From an uncultured Eubacteriales bacterium (GTDB lineage: Bacteria > Bacillota > Clostridia > Oscillospirales > Acutalibacteraceae), in the NCBI GenBank assembly GCA_934729465.1, contig CAKVEP010000007.1:1-64000 (forward strand): 64,000 nt of DNA, in the 5' to 3' direction. The stretch's first letter is position 1. Every line of letters begins with the position of its first letter. The notes below the pieces were generated by a model. That model was not told where the DNA came from. It did no database searches and saw only the letters and a list, made by a program, of their open reading frames with translations. Below are positions 14,867-24,416 of this stretch, one piece after another. The position numbers and the translations under genes were made by a program.

Positions 14867-16063
14867 GTGAATATATTTAAGAGAAAGCGAGCAGAACCAA
14901 CAGTATCTCCGCCCGTAGATGATGTTTTATTAAAATCTTTGCTTTACGGAGAAGAAATAGACCGAGAAAAAGCACTAAATGTCCCAGCAGTAGCAAAGTG
15001 TGTAAATTTAATATCCGAAACCGTCAGCATGATACCGATTAAGCTATATAAAGAGGAAATGGTAGACGGAAAGTCAAAAACAATCGAAGTTGCAGGCGAT
15101 AACCGCCCCGACTTGTTAAATGATGACACAAAGGACACATTAAACGGCGTACAGTTTAAGCGGGTGATAGTCAGAGATTATTTGCTTTTCGGGAAAGCGT
15201 ACGCGTATATAAATAAAAAGAGAAACAACGTGCAATCACTACACTATATAGAAGCACAGAAAGTGCAGGTAAATAAAAATTTTGACCCAATATTTAAAGA
15301 TTATGACTTAATCGTACATGGGCAAACGTACAAACCTTTTGAATTTATAAAAATTACACGAGCAAGCACAGACGGAATAAACGGAGCAGGAATAATCAAG
15401 GAAAATCAAGAATTATTAAAAATAGCGTATCAGACGTTAAAATTTGAACAGAATTTAGTCACAACGGGCGGTAATAAGCGAGGATTTGTAAAGTCAAAAA
15501 ACACGCTCACAAAAGAAGCAATTAAAGCTCTAAAAGACGCATGGCACAAGATGTATTCAGACCCAAGCGAAAATAACGTGGTAATATTAAATAACGGTTT
15601 AGAATTTCAGGAAGCAAGCAGTACATCAGTTGAAATGCAGCTAAACGAAAGCAAAATAGCGACAAACAACTCAATCCTAGATATTTTAGGGGTGCCGCAA
15701 GATTTTAATTATGAAACATTTATAAAAACAGCAGTAATGCCCGTAATAACGGCGATAGAATGCGCATTAAACAAAGACTTACTTCTCGAAAAAGAGAAAA
15801 AGTCTTTTTATTTTGCGTTCGATACGAAAGAAATTACAAAAGGCGATATTAAGACACGTTTTGAAGCATATAAGACCGCACTTGACGCAAATATTATGCA
15901 GATAGATGAAATTCGCTATATGGAGGATTTAGAGCCGTTAGGATTAAATTTCATAAAACTTGGTTTACAAGATGTTTTATTTAATCCCGAGACAAAGGAA
16001 GTCTACACGCCAAACACAGGACAGACCGCGACAATTAAAGAAAATATAGGAGGCGACGGATAA
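14867..16063 (+). CDS. Phage portal protein, HK97 family
   Basis: 398 residues from GTG 14867 with GAGGAG upstream. It begins with a short charged tail, then ALNVPAVAKCVNLISETVSMIPIKLY, the typical start of HK97 portals. The core includes VRDYLLFGKAYAYINK and ILDILGVPQDFNYETF. The twelve-subunit ring is the DNA entry channel and terminase docking site. Length is normal and its stop overlaps the protease start. Confidence 0.92.
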   Translation: MNIFKRKRAEPTVSPPVDDVLLKSLLYGEEIDREKALNVPAVAKCVNLISETVSMIPIKLYKEEMVDGKSKTIEVAGDNRPDLLNDDTKDTLNGVQFKRVIVRDYLLFGKAYAYINKKRNNVQSLHYIEAQKVQVNKNFDPIFKDYDLIVHGQTYKPFEFIKITRASTDGINGAGIIKENQELLKIAYQTLKFEQNLVTTGGNKRGFVKSKNTLTKEAIKALKDAWHKMYSDPSENNVVILNNGLEFQEASSTSVEMQLNESKIATNNSILDILGVPQDFNYETFIKTAVMPVITAIECALNKDLLLEKEKKSFYFAFDTKEITKGDIKTRFEAYKTALDANIMQIDEIRYMEDLEPLGLNFIKLGLQDVLFNPETKEVYTPNTGQTATIKENIGGDG

Positions 16064-16671
16064 TGCAAGTAGAAGTGAGAAATGACAGTGTACTTTTGGA
16101 CGGATATGTAAACGCAGTAGCGCGCGATTCAAAGCCAATGTTAGACGAAAACGGAGAAAAGTTTATAGAGCAGATAACGCCAAAAGCATTTGAGAGAGCA
16201 ATCGGAAGAAACGAGGACATTTTATGTCTATTAAACCACGAGCCAAATAGGAAATTAGGAAGCACAAAGGACGGAAATATAAAACTTTTTGAGGATAATA
16301 TCGGACTTAGGGCGATATGCGAAATCACGGACAGCGAAGTGATAGAAAAGGCAAAAGAGCAGCGGCTCAGAGGTTGGAGTTTTGGTTTTGAGGCTATTAA
16401 AGAACACGAAGAAACCATAAGCGATAACTTAAAACGTAGGTTTATTGACGAAATGAATTTACTCGAAGTGTCGATAATAGATGATAAAAAAGTGCCGTGT
16501 TATGTAGGAACGAGCATTGAAACAAGAGCCGAAAAACTAATAAAAACAGAGTTTAGAGGGCGAGAAGCTCCGTGCGTTTTTATAACCAATCAGAGTTTAA
16601 ACACGCCACAAGAAATAGATTATTCAGTTTATGAAAATATTTTAAAACAAGTACAAAATAAAAGAATTTAA
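16063..16671 (+). CDS. Prohead protease, HK97 family
   Basis: 202 residues. The serine protease signature is visible: ILCLLNHEPNRKLGS carries the catalytic His and EQRLRGWSFGFEAI the Ser, followed by LLEVSIIDDKKVPCY. It trims the capsid precursor encoded next. Length is normal, and the C-terminal 40 residues are probably removed by self-cleavage, as in relatives. Confidence 0.9.
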   Translation: MQVEVRNDSVLLDGYVNAVARDSKPMLDENGEKFIEQITPKAFERAIGRNEDILCLLNHEPNRKLGSTKDGNIKLFEDNIGLRAICEITDSEVIEKAKEQRLRGWSFGFEAIKEHEETISDNLKRRFIDEMNLLEVSIIDDKKVPCYVGTSIETRAEKLIKTEFRGREAPCVFITNQSLNTPQEIDYSVYENILKQVQNKRI

Positions 16672-16686
16672 AGGAGATTGAAATTT

Positions 16687-17841
16687 ATGAAACTAAAGTA
16701 TTTAACCGAGCAAAGAGCAGAGAATCAAAGCAAAATGCAAGAAATGTTAAATGGAGCAAAGGATGAAAAAAGAGCCATGACGGAGGAAGAAATTAAGAAA
16801 TTTAAGGAACTTAAAAAGATGATTGACGAAATAGACGAGACAATAAAAGCTGAAGAAATCGCAAGAAAAGAGGAACTTGATGAAAGCCAAAAAGAAGAAA
16901 CAGATAAACAGTCGGAAAGCGCAGAAATCACGGAGCAAAGAGCTTTTGCAAACTTTATAAGAGGAATTAAAGCTGAAAAAAGAGCAAACAATCTTGACTT
17001 AGGGAACAACGGAGCAATTGTACCGCAGACAATAGCGAATAAAATTATTGAAAAAGTTAAGGAAATATGCCCGATTTATAGCCTTTCAGAAATTTACAAC
17101 GTCAAAGGCGATTTAGTAATTCCCTATTACAGTGAAAATGCAGGCGAAGATATAACTTGTGCATATGCTACCGAATTTACAGACCTAACAAGTACCGCAG
17201 GAAAATTTACAAGTATAAATTTATCGAGCTATTTAGCAGGAGCACTAACTAAAATTTCAAAATCCCTTATAAATAAGAGCGATTTTGATTTGACAAATTT
17301 TGTGATTAATAAAATGAGCGCAGCAATCGCAGAATTTATTGAAAAAGAGCTTTTAAGCGGTACAGGTACAAATGCGTGTCAAGGAGTTTTAACAGGTGCG
17401 ACAAATATTGTTGAAAGCTCGACAAGCGGAAAAGTAAGCGCAGATGATTTAATAGATTTACAAGAAAGCGTAATCGATAACTACCAGAAAAACGCGGTAT
17501 TTATAATGAATAGAAGCACTCGAAAAGCAATCAGAAAATTAAAGGACGGAGATGGAAATTATCTTTTAAATCGCGATATTACATCTGCGTGGGGTTACTC
17601 ATTACTCGGGAAACCAGTTTATACAAGCGAAAATATGCCAGAAATCGGAGTAAATAAAAAAGTAATAATTTACGGCGATATGACAGGCTTATCGGTAAAA
17701 TTAGCAAAAGACGTTGAAATTCAAGTTTTGCAGGAATTATACGCCGCACAGCACGCTTTAGGGGTTGTAGGTTGGGTTGAAATTGACGGCAAAGTTACAG
17801 ACCAACAAAAACTCGCGGTCTTACAAATGAAATCCGAATAA
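16687..17841 (+). CDS. Major capsid protein, HK97 family
   Basis: 384 residues from ATG 16687 with AAGGAG upstream. The first 85 or so residues are a charged coiled-coil scaffold (delta) domain. The HK97 fold follows, with LDLGNNGAIVPQTIANKIIE, DLVIPYYSENAGE and AEFIEKELLSGTG. The protease encoded upstream should cut near the delta junction, around residues 90-105. Confidence 0.92.
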   Translation: MKLKYLTEQRAENQSKMQEMLNGAKDEKRAMTEEEIKKFKELKKMIDEIDETIKAEEIARKEELDESQKEETDKQSESAEITEQRAFANFIRGIKAEKRANNLDLGNNGAIVPQTIANKIIEKVKEICPIYSLSEIYNVKGDLVIPYYSENAGEDITCAYATEFTDLTSTAGKFTSINLSSYLAGALTKISKSLINKSDFDLTNFVINKMSAAIAEFIEKELLSGTGTNACQGVLTGATNIVESSTSGKVSADDLIDLQESVIDNYQKNAVFIMNRSTRKAIRKLKDGDGNYLLNRDITSAWGYSLLGKPVYTSENMPEIGVNKKVIIYGDMTGLSVKLAKDVEIQVLQELYAAQHALGVVGWVEIDGKVTDQQKLAVLQMKSE

Positions 17842-17884
17842 GTTGAAATACACAAAAATTAATATTTGAAAGGAACGCGGGCGG

Positions 17885-18181
17885 ATGAAAATTAGTGAGA
17901 TAACAACGGATAATCTCATAAATTATTTGAGGTTATCCCCCGAAGAAATGGACGAAAAAGAAGCAGCCGAAATAAAGACTTTTTTAGAAACCGCCAAAGA
18001 ATTTATATATTCATACACAGGGCTAACGCCCGATGAAGCCGACAGCCACGAGGATTTTTCTATTTGCGTGTTTGTTTTGGTGCAGGATATGTACGATAAT
18101 CGGTGCTTTTACGTTGATAAAAGCACCTTAAATAAAGTTGTAGAAATAATTTTAAATATGCACAGAATTAATTTATTGTGA
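17885..18181 (+). CDS. Head-tail connector, gp6-like
   Basis: 98 residues, all helical: ITTDNLINYLRL, AAEIKTFLETAKEFIYSYTGL, FVLVQDMYDNR. This matches the HK97 gp6/SPP1 gp15 adaptor family that attaches under the portal. Position after capsid fits. Its TGA overlaps the GTG of the next gene. Confidence 0.85.
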   Translation: MKISEITTDNLINYLRLSPEEMDEKEAAEIKTFLETAKEFIYSYTGLTPDEADSHEDFSICVFVLVQDMYDNRCFYVDKSTLNKVVEIILNMHRINLL

Positions 18182-18519
18182 GGCAAAAAATGTATGTAAA
18201 TGCAGGAAGTTTTAATAAAAAAATAGAGATAATCAAGTTAGAAGAAACCAAAGATAAAGACGGTTTTCCTGTAAAAAACGAAGTTTTGGTATTAAAAACA
18301 TGGGCGCAGATTACAAATATCAGCGGAACGGAATTAATTAAAAGTAATTCGGATTTTGCGCAGATAAAGACGAGATTTTTAGTTCGCACACCGAAAAAAA
18401 TTATCAAAAAAGATATGTTTATCAAGTTTAGAAATAATTTTTATAATATAACTTATGTTAACAATTACTGTTTTAAAGACCAGTACACCGAGATAATAGC
18501 GGAGTTGGTGGTGAAATAA
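18178..18519 (+). CDS. Head closure protein (SPP1 gp16-like)
   Basis: About 113 residues from GTG 18178, or 109 from ATG 18190. The beta-barrel pattern has KKIEIIKLEETKDKDGFP, VLKTWAQITNISGTE and FLVRTPKKI. These stoppers seal the DNA-filled head before tail joining. Overlap with both neighbours supports an intact connector operon. Confidence 0.82.
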   Translation: MRQKMYVNAGSFNKKIEIIKLEETKDKDGFPVKNEVLVLKTWAQITNISGTELIKSNSDFAQIKTRFLVRTPKKIIKKDMFIKFRNNFYNITYVNNYCFKDQYTEIIAELVVK

Positions 18520-18911
18520 TGGCAGATTTTAGCGCGTCTGTAAATTTAGAAGATATTATCCCAGAAGCCCTGCAAGATGAAAATTTGGCAAAAGAAATGG
18601 TAAAATTAGGGCAACAAGTTTTACAAAACGCAATAAAAAATAATGCACAAAAATATAAGAAAACGGGTTCAATGGCAAATTCAGTAAAGGCAAAAGCCCC
18701 GACATTAACCAGAAGCGGAGGAGTTGTCGGGAGTGTGACGTTTACGGGAAAAGACAAAAACGGAATGAACAACGCACAAAAGGCTTTATGGCTGGATTAT
18801 GGAACAAAGCATATAAATGGGACGGCATTTGTAAGGTCGGCGGTAAAATCGAGTGAGAGCGCAATTTTGCAGGCTATGGAGCAAATTTTTAATCAGAAAG
18901 CAAAGGGGTGA
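18519..18911 (+). CDS. Tail completion / neck protein, HK97 gp10 family
   Basis: 130 residues. The family motifs are present: LAKEMVKLGQQVLQNAIK, TGSMANSVKAKAPT and AFVRSAVKSSESAILQAMEQ. It joins head connector and tail tube. It starts one base before the upstream stop. Confidence 0.82.
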   Translation: MADFSASVNLEDIIPEALQDENLAKEMVKLGQQVLQNAIKNNAQKYKKTGSMANSVKAKAPTLTRSGGVVGSVTFTGKDKNGMNNAQKALWLDYGTKHINGTAFVRSAVKSSESAILQAMEQIFNQKAKG

Positions 18912-18917
18912 TTTTAA

Positions 18918-19268
18918 ATTAATATCAATCCGATAGTTGAGGAAATTTTAAAAAATTTTGAGGTGGACGGGACAAAAATCCCTATTTGCTTTTTACAGTT
19001 TACGGGGCAATCAGAGACATATTTAACCTATTATACATGGTACGAAAAGCCCGATAATTTTTCAGATGACGAGCATAAAAACGAAATTTCATATTTGACT
19101 GTTGATGTGTTTTCAAAGAAAAATTTTAAGGACATAGTTAAAAAGCTAAAAAAGATTATGAAGCAAAGTGGCTTTATATGGGAGGATACAGCCCCCGAAC
19201 AATACGAAAGCGACACGGGATATTATCATGTGCCCGTGAATTTTTATTATTTAGGAGATGTTGAATAA
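18918..19268 (+). CDS. Tail terminator-like protein, apparent ATT start
   Basis: Up to 116 residues. The reading frame is open from ATT at 18918, with AAAGGGGTG nine to sixteen bases upstream; the first standard codon is GTG at 18963, which lacks a ribosome site and would remove INPIVEEILKNFE, the usual N-terminal helix of this group. The body is a small alpha/beta fold (CFLQFTGQSETYLTYYTWYE, YLTVDVFSKKNF). By position it is the tail terminator/minor capsid component before the tail tube. Confidence 0.75.
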   Translation: MNINPIVEEILKNFEVDGTKIPICFLQFTGQSETYLTYYTWYEKPDNFSDDEHKNEISYLTVDVFSKKNFKDIVKKLKKIMKQSGFIWEDTAPEQYESDTGYYHVPVNFYYLGDVE

Positions 19269-19825
19269 TGGCAGGAATAGGTTTAAAAAGTTTTAAATAT
19301 GCAAAATTAAACGATGACGGCAAAACGTACGGAGAAGTAAAAACGCTTGCGGGAGCGATTGAATGTAAAGTATCAATCGAGCTTGCGGAGGCAACGCTTT
19401 ATGCGGACGATAGCGTAAAAGAACAAGTATCGGTATTCAAAAGCGGCACAATAACAGCAGGAATTGATGATGATAACGATAAAATTTTTGCGGAACTTTT
19501 AGGGCAGACAATAGACGAGGAAAGCGGACTTGTAACGTCTAATGCGAGCGATACGCCAATTTATGTGGGATTTGGACATATTGTTCCGAAAATGGTAGGA
19601 GGAAAAAGGAAGTATAAGGTGGAATGGTTCCCGAAAGTCAAATTTAAACCATTTATAACGGACGCAAAAACAAAGGGTGACAGCTTAGAATTTACCACGC
19701 CATCAGTAGAAGCGACAATCTTTGAAGATAGCGATGGCAACTGGGAAAAGCATAATATTTTTAATACGGAAGATGAAGCGGTAACAGGACTAAATGCACT
19801 TTTTGTGCAGCCTCAAACAGCTTAG
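19268..19825 (+). CDS. Major tail tube protein, phi13 family
   Basis: 185 residues. The N-terminus MAGIGLKSFKYAKLND and later LAGAIECKVSIELAEATLYADDS are typical of phi13/TP901-type tube proteins of long non-contractile tails. GGKRKYKVEWFPKVKF is the following beta segment. It stacks as hexameric rings forming the tail tube. Confidence 0.88.
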   Translation: MAGIGLKSFKYAKLNDDGKTYGEVKTLAGAIECKVSIELAEATLYADDSVKEQVSVFKSGTITAGIDDDNDKIFAELLGQTIDEESGLVTSNASDTPIYVGFGHIVPKMVGGKRKYKVEWFPKVKFKPFITDAKTKGDSLEFTTPSVEATIFEDSDGNWEKHNIFNTEDEAVTGLNALFVQPQTA

Positions 19826-19838
19826 GAGGAAGTTTTAA

Positions 19839-20189
19839 ATGCTTGATACAATAAAATATTTAGAAACAGAAAGTGAAAAATATCCCTTAGCTTTTACGCT
19901 AAATGTCATGGAAATAATACAGGAAAAATACGGCAGCATTGAGACTTGGAGTGAACTCATACAGAAGCAAGGCGAACCAGATATAAAAGCATTAAAATTT
20001 TTCATCACGGAGGCAATTAACGAGGGACTAGATATTGAATCAGAAAAAACAGGGGAAAAGAGGGAACTAATCACACCCAGAAAAGCGGGGAGAATTTTAA
20101 CTGAAATCGGATTAAAACAAGCAACAAATACAGTAGCAAGTGTAATAACCGAAAGCGTACGAGCGGATAAAACCTCAAAAAACGAATAA
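19839..20189 (+). CDS. Tail assembly chaperone, gpG-like
   Basis: 116 residues with AGGAGG upstream. Helical: LAFTLNVMEIIQEKYGS, IKALKFFITEAINEG and TPRKAGRILTEIGLKQA. It corresponds to gpG of siphophages, which coats the tape measure during tail assembly. The slippery site A_AAA_AAC six bases before its stop would produce the longer G-T fusion with the next reading frame. Confidence 0.85.
   Translation: MLDTIKYLETESEKYPLAFTLNVMEIIQEKYGSIETWSELIQKQGEPDIKALKFFITEAINEGLDIESEKTGEKRELITPRKAGRILTEIGLKQATNTVASVITESVRADKTSKNE
20177..20183 (+). promoter_or_regulatory. Programmed -1 frameshift site, A_AAA_AAC
   Basis: The heptamer lies in the zero frame of the chaperone gene two codons before the TAA. 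A -1 slip continues as CGA ATA ACG directly into the downstream T reading frame at 20183-20467. This is the classical G/GT arrangement of siphophages. Confidence 0.85.
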
Positions 20190-20467
20190 CGCCCGCAGGA
20201 GATAGAAGTGTGGGCGGTAAAAATACAAATTTATGTTTAGAGAATGAGTGCGAAATGGGTCAAGCGTCATGTTTGGATTTTTCATGGCTTTTATTTGTAG
20301 GAGTGAAAATGCTCGGTTTTACGGAAAAAGCAGTCGGGCGTATGACACTAAAAAAATGGAATTTGTTATTTGAACATTTTAAAAAATATCACAATTTTAA
20401 GACTAAAGGCGGGCTTTTCAAAGAGGAAAAGGAAGTAATCCAAGATGACGAGTGGATTAAAGGTTAG
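20183..20467 (+). CDS. T-frame of tail chaperone, made by frameshift
   Basis: The frame has no good independent ribosome site; its first start codon is a GTG at 20210. It reads LCLENECEMGQASCLDFSWL, GFTEKAVGRMTLKKWNLLFEHF and ends EDDEWIKG-like. It is expected only as the C-terminal part of the gpGT fusion, about 208 residues in all, which recruits tail tube to the tape measure. Confidence 0.8.
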   Translation, partial: RITPAGDRSVGGKNTNLCLENECEMGQASCLDFSWLLFVGVKMLGFTEKAVGRMTLKKWNLLFEHFKKYHNFKTKGGLFKEEKEVIQDDEWIKG

Positions 20468-20503
20468 TTGTGGTTAAAACCATTGTGTGCAGCATATAAT
20501 ATA

Positions 20504-20532
20504 TTGACGTACGCAAAAACGTATGTTATAAT
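20504..20532 (+). promoter_or_regulatory. Promoter and operator of the YefM/YoeB module
   Basis: TTGACG (20504-20509), 17 bases, TATAAT (20527-20532). The spacer holds an imperfect inverted repeat, ACGTACG at 20507-20513 and CGTATGT at 20520-20526, well placed for binding by the antitoxin. Confidence 0.8.
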
Positions 20533-20550
20533 ATAAACGGGGTGATTTAT

Positions 20551-20799
20551 ATGTATAACACTAATGTAACTAATGCAAGGGCGAATTTATATAATTTAAT
20601 AAATATGGCTATTGACAATAACGAAGTAATTAATATTAATACAAAAAACGGAAATGCAGTACTCATTAGCGAAGAAGATTATAATTCTTTAATAGAGACA
20701 CTTTATCTGTCATCAGACCCAGAGTATAAAAAGTCTTTAATTAATGGAAAAAATACTCCCTTAGAAGACTGTGTAGATGAGGAAGAGGTTGAATGGTAG
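20551..20799 (+). CDS. YefM/Phd-family antitoxin
   Basis: 82 residues from ATG 20551 with GGGGTGA upstream. VTNARANLYNLINMAIDNNE, ININTKNGNAVLISEEDYNSL and ETLYLSSDPEY follow the YefM pattern closely. The acidic tail (DCVDEEEVEW) should occupy the toxin active site. It overlaps the toxin gene by seven bases. Confidence 0.9.
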   Translation: MYNTNVTNARANLYNLINMAIDNNEVININTKNGNAVLISEEDYNSLIETLYLSSDPEYKKSLINGKNTPLEDCVDEEEVEW

Positions 20800-21059
20800 G
20801 ATTCAAAGTAAAGTTTACAAAACAAGCGGTAAAAGATTTAGAATACTTAAAAGCCGCAAATCTCTCTAAAAAAGCAAAAAAATTAGTTGATATAATGAAA
20901 GAAAACCCGTATCAAAATCCCCCTCCTTATGAGAAGTTAATTGGTGATTTAGACGGTATGTATTCAAGGAGAATAAATATTCAACATAGATTGGTTTATG
21001 AGGTTGATAACGAAGAAAAGATTATAAAAATTATTAGAATGTGGAAACATTATGAATAA
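20793..21059 (+). CDS. YoeB-family mRNA interferase toxin
   Basis: 88 residues. Ends in RMWKHYE, carrying the catalytic His-Tyr pair of YoeB, and contains PPPYEKLIGDLDGMYSRRINIQHRLVYEV with the conserved Glu and Arg residues. It looks intact and active. The pair is inserted between the tail chaperone and the tape measure of the prophage. Confidence 0.9.
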   Translation: MVGFKVKFTKQAVKDLEYLKAANLSKKAKKLVDIMKENPYQNPPPYEKLIGDLDGMYSRRINIQHRLVYEVDNEEKIIKIIRMWKHYE

Positions 21060-21063
21060 TTAG

Positions 21064-21092
21064 AAAAAGCGCTCAGGAGTGGGCGTTTTTTT
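21064..21092 (+). terminator. Terminator after the YoeB-type toxin
   Basis: A stem of about eight pairs (AAGCGCTC with GGGCGTTT, two wobbles) and a six-base loop, followed by a T run. It lies directly before the tape measure start, so transcription of the tape measure from upstream may be reduced. Confidence 0.65.
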
Positions 21093-21116
21093 GTTGTGCA
21101 AAAAGGCGGTGAAAAC

Positions 21117-23036
21117 GTGGGAGTAACAACATTTGGAGGAAAAATAAAGTTAGAGGGCGAGCGTGAATATAGGCAGGCGATCTCGCAGATAAATTCAGAT
21201 TTAAAAGTGTTTTCTTCAGAGATTGGAAAGTTAACGGCGGAGTTTGGCAAAAATGATACGTCTACAAAGGGTTTAACGGAGCGGAACAAGGTTTTAACCG
21301 AACAAATTGAAAAACAAAAAGAAAAAATAGCGACTTTAAAAGGTGCGGTCGAGGATTCGGCGGAGCAGTATGGCGAACATGACAAAAAGACAAATAACTG
21401 GAAAACGACTTTAAACAAAGCCGAAGCAGAGCTAACCAAAATGGAAAAAGAACTGGACGGCAATAACAAACAGCTTGGCGAAAACGGAGAAAATTTAGAT
21501 GACGGGAGTAAATCTCTTGATGAATTTTCTAAAAGTGAGGACGAAGCAGGACAAAAAGCCCTTAAGTTCGGAGACTTGGTTAAGGCAAATTTAGTAAGCG
21601 AAGTGATAATAAGCGGGATAAAGAAGCTTGGCGAGGGTATAACGAAAGTCAAAGAATATTTGACGGATTCGGTAACAGCGGCAGCAAGCTATGCGGACAA
21701 TATTTTAACTATGTCTACACAAACAGGTATCAGTACGCAGACTTTACAAGAATACGGTGCAGTAGCGGAACTTGTAGACGTAAGTGTTGATACCATGACA
21801 GGTTCAATGGCGAAAAATATAAAATCCATGACGAGTGCTGCAAGCGGAACGGGAACGGCGGCGGAAGCATATAAAAAGCTGGGCGTATCCGTTACGGATT
21901 CGAGCGGAAATTTAAAAGATAGCGAACAAGTTTATTGGGATACAATAGACGCTTTAGGGAAAATTCCAAATGAAACTGAGCGCGACAGCATAGCTATGCA
22001 AATTTTAGGTAAATCCGCACAAGATTTAAACCCATTAATAGCGCAAGGAAGTGCAGGAGTAGAAGAACTTACATCAAAATATGCCAGATTTGGAACGGTT
22101 CTATCAGAAGAAGCCCTCAACTCTTTAGGGGCACTTGATGATAGTATGCAAATTTGGAAAATCACGACAGAAGCAACGGGAAATTTACTCGGAACACTTC
22201 TAGCTCCTGCAATGACAGATATCATAACTAATGCTAACGATATGTCAGGCGAATTAAATTCTTTAATAGATTCAGCTTTCAACGGAGGGGATATGGAAGC
22301 AGCGGTGATGAACTTTGCTGATACAGTTAGAGAAGCTGTAACGAATATATCTGGGGCTATCCCCCAGATAATCGAAGTTGGGAAGAATCTTATTTCAGTG
22401 CTTTTAGAGGGTTTAACCGCTGCTCTACCTTATATTTTAGAAGCCGCGGGACAAATAATTCCTGAAATAATCACGGGGATAACATCAGTTTTACCACAGC
22501 TAACAAACGCAGCAATTACTATAATTATGGCGCTTTCCACCGCACTAATTAATTCTTTGCCACAAATTATTCAAGCGGGAGTAGAAGTCATCACAACACT
22601 TGTCAGCGGAATATCACAGTCTTTACCTATTTTAATTCCTGCAATCGTGTCCGCCATGATATTAATTGCGCAGTCTTTAATTGACAACATAGACTTAATA
22701 ATACAAGCAGGAATTGATTTGTTTATGGGACTGGTACAATCAATCCCGCAGATTATAGCCGTTTTAGTACCGAAAATTCCAGAGATAGTAAACAGTATAG
22801 TAAATGCTTTAGTAAATAATGTTCCTTTACTTTTAGACGGAGCAATAACACTTTTCATGGCGATAGTATCGGCAATCCCCGAGATTATCGTTATTTTAGT
22901 ACAAAACGTGCCTCAGATTGTAACGGCGATAATTAATGGGCTTTCAAAACTTCCAGAACTAATCGGAGGAATTTTAGGAACAGTTTTAAATAGATTCACC
23001 GAGTGGGGCGTATTCAAGCACGATAAAAAAATATGA
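21117..23036 (+). pseudogene. Tape measure protein, C-terminally truncated
   Basis: 639 residues from GTG 21117. The N-terminal 130 residues are coiled coil (GEREYRQAISQINSDLKVF). A TP901-like tape measure domain follows (YADNILTMSTQTGISTQTLQEYGAVAELV-type sequence), then hydrophobic repeats of the LISVLLEGLTAALPYILEAA and IPQIIAVLVPKIPEIVNSIV kind. The protein stops abruptly after RFTEWG, where the sequence switches to a tail-fibre gene in another frame. A large deletion removed the rest. Confidence 0.85.
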
Positions 23037-24084
23037 AATCAAGATTAACGGTCAGGCTTTTAGTCAATCAAATTTCACAACAAATCCACTAACAGGGAGT
23101 GGCACTTGTACAGTTAAGATAACGGATTCAAGAAACAGGACAGCGAATCAAAGTCTTTCGTACTCAGTAACGAGTTATGCAAATCCGACTATCAATAATT
23201 TTACAGTTGTAAGATGTAATCAAGACGGCACAGAAAGTGACGAGGGGGCATATGCAAAATGCACCCTTAAATCCACTATTTCAAGCGTAAATAATAAGAA
23301 TGACAAAAATTTTCAATTATTTTATAAAAAGCTTACTGATAGCAATTATACTACAATAAGTTTGTCAAACAACAGTTATTCTTATGATAATACACAAATC
23401 ATCGTAGCCGATATAAATAGCGAATATGAGTTCATTTTCAATGTAACAGATTATTTTAGTACAGTACAAAAATCACTAAATTTAGGGACAGCATTCACGC
23501 TTGTTGACTACAACGCAAGCGGTCGGAGCGTAGCTTTTGGGAGAGTATCAACAGCAACATCAAGCCAGAAAAAATTACAAATTAAACTTGATACCGAAAT
23601 CGAGGGAACATTAAAAATAAATAATAAAACAGTTTTTGATTTAATTTATCCAGTAGGTTCTATCTATATGTCCGTAAATAGCACAAATCCAAAAGACTTA
23701 TTTGGCGGAACTTGGTCACAATGGGGCTCGGGACGTGTACCAGTATGCGTCAATGTTTCTGATTCAAGTTTTGATACAGCCGAAAAAACAGGAGGTAGTT
23801 TGTCACATCGGCATGAGTTTAGAATTGGTATGCACTGGTGGTATGGCGGGGCTTGCGGAGAGGGTTCATATAGTGAAACAGGTGCGTATCGCTTTTCCGA
23901 TAACCAATATGACGGTTGGGCGAGAGAATTAGATGGACAATCTTTACGCGTAAACAGTGCAATTTACAACAATTCTTCTACAACAACCGCAAATCCAAAC
24001 GGGAAATGGTCTAGGGGCGATACGTCAGAATCAAGCAATTTACAACCTTATATAACGTGTTACATGTGGAAAAGAACAGGTTAA
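23011..24084 (+). pseudogene. 3' remnant of a tail-fibre/minor structural protein (DUF859-like)
   Basis: The frame is open from 23011 (YSSTIKKYEIKINGQ) to the stop at 24084, but it has no start codon with a ribosome site at the junction with the tape measure. It includes beta-rich repeats (SLSYSVTSYANPTINNFTVV, LGTAFTLVDYNASGRSVAFG) and a fibre tip: FDLIYPVGSIYMSVNSTNP, FGGTWSQWGSGRVPV, SLSHRHEF, NLQPYITCYMWKRTG. This C-terminal module is typical of receptor-binding tail fibres. The upstream part was lost with Dit, Tal and related genes. Confidence 0.8.
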
Positions 24085-24287
24085 ATTTTAAAGGTATATA
24101 TTAAAAACTAGATTTACCCAAACATCTGGATTTAAAGTAGACTATCTCATATGCTTGAAACATTTTGACAGGTATTTTAATTTTAAGAGGGAGCACCTAT
24201 ATCTATGATATTTTTAAAACTTTCACAAATATAAAATAAAAACTTTCCATGAATAAAAATTCACAGAAAGAATATTATAATAATGTG

Positions 24288-24316
24288 TTGACAATAGACA
24301 ACACAAAGTATATAAT
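24288..24316 (+). promoter_or_regulatory. Consensus promoter of the antisense RNA
   Basis: TTGACA at 24288-24293, exactly 17 bases, TATAAT at 24311-24316. It is the best sigma-A promoter in the prophage and is followed by no protein gene on this strand. Confidence 0.85.
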
Positions 24317-24322
24317 AAAAGT

Positions 24323-24416
24323 AGTAGGAGCAAAACCGTTTGAAAAGCGGTCAGCCTCCAAAAGAATCTACTAATAAAAGCCGATACTGTGGTGAGTGGC
24401 GGCTTTTATATTTTTG
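24323..24416 (+). ncRNA. Antisense RNA of a type I toxin-antitoxin module
   Basis: Starts about seven bases after a consensus promoter and ends at a terminator: a perfect ten-pair stem (24374-24383 with 24400-24409) plus T run, giving an RNA of roughly 95 bases. It has no reading frame with a ribosome site. Its 3' end overlaps the stop codon and 3' region of the hydrophobic peptide gene on the other strand, and it carries CCTCC at 24355-24359, complementary to a Shine-Dalgarno core. Convergent layout and overlap fit type I systems of Firmicutes. Confidence 0.7.

Noticed and set aside
21050..21652. 200-residue minus-strand ORF opposite the tape measure start
   Set aside because: A Ser/Phe/Pro-rich shadow of the coiled-coil coding sequence without a ribosome site or domain.
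23362..24084. Independent 240-residue tail protein starting at 23362
   Set aside because: The same frame is open back to 23011 with matching domain sequence and there is no ribosome site at 23362; it is the end of a truncated fibre gene.
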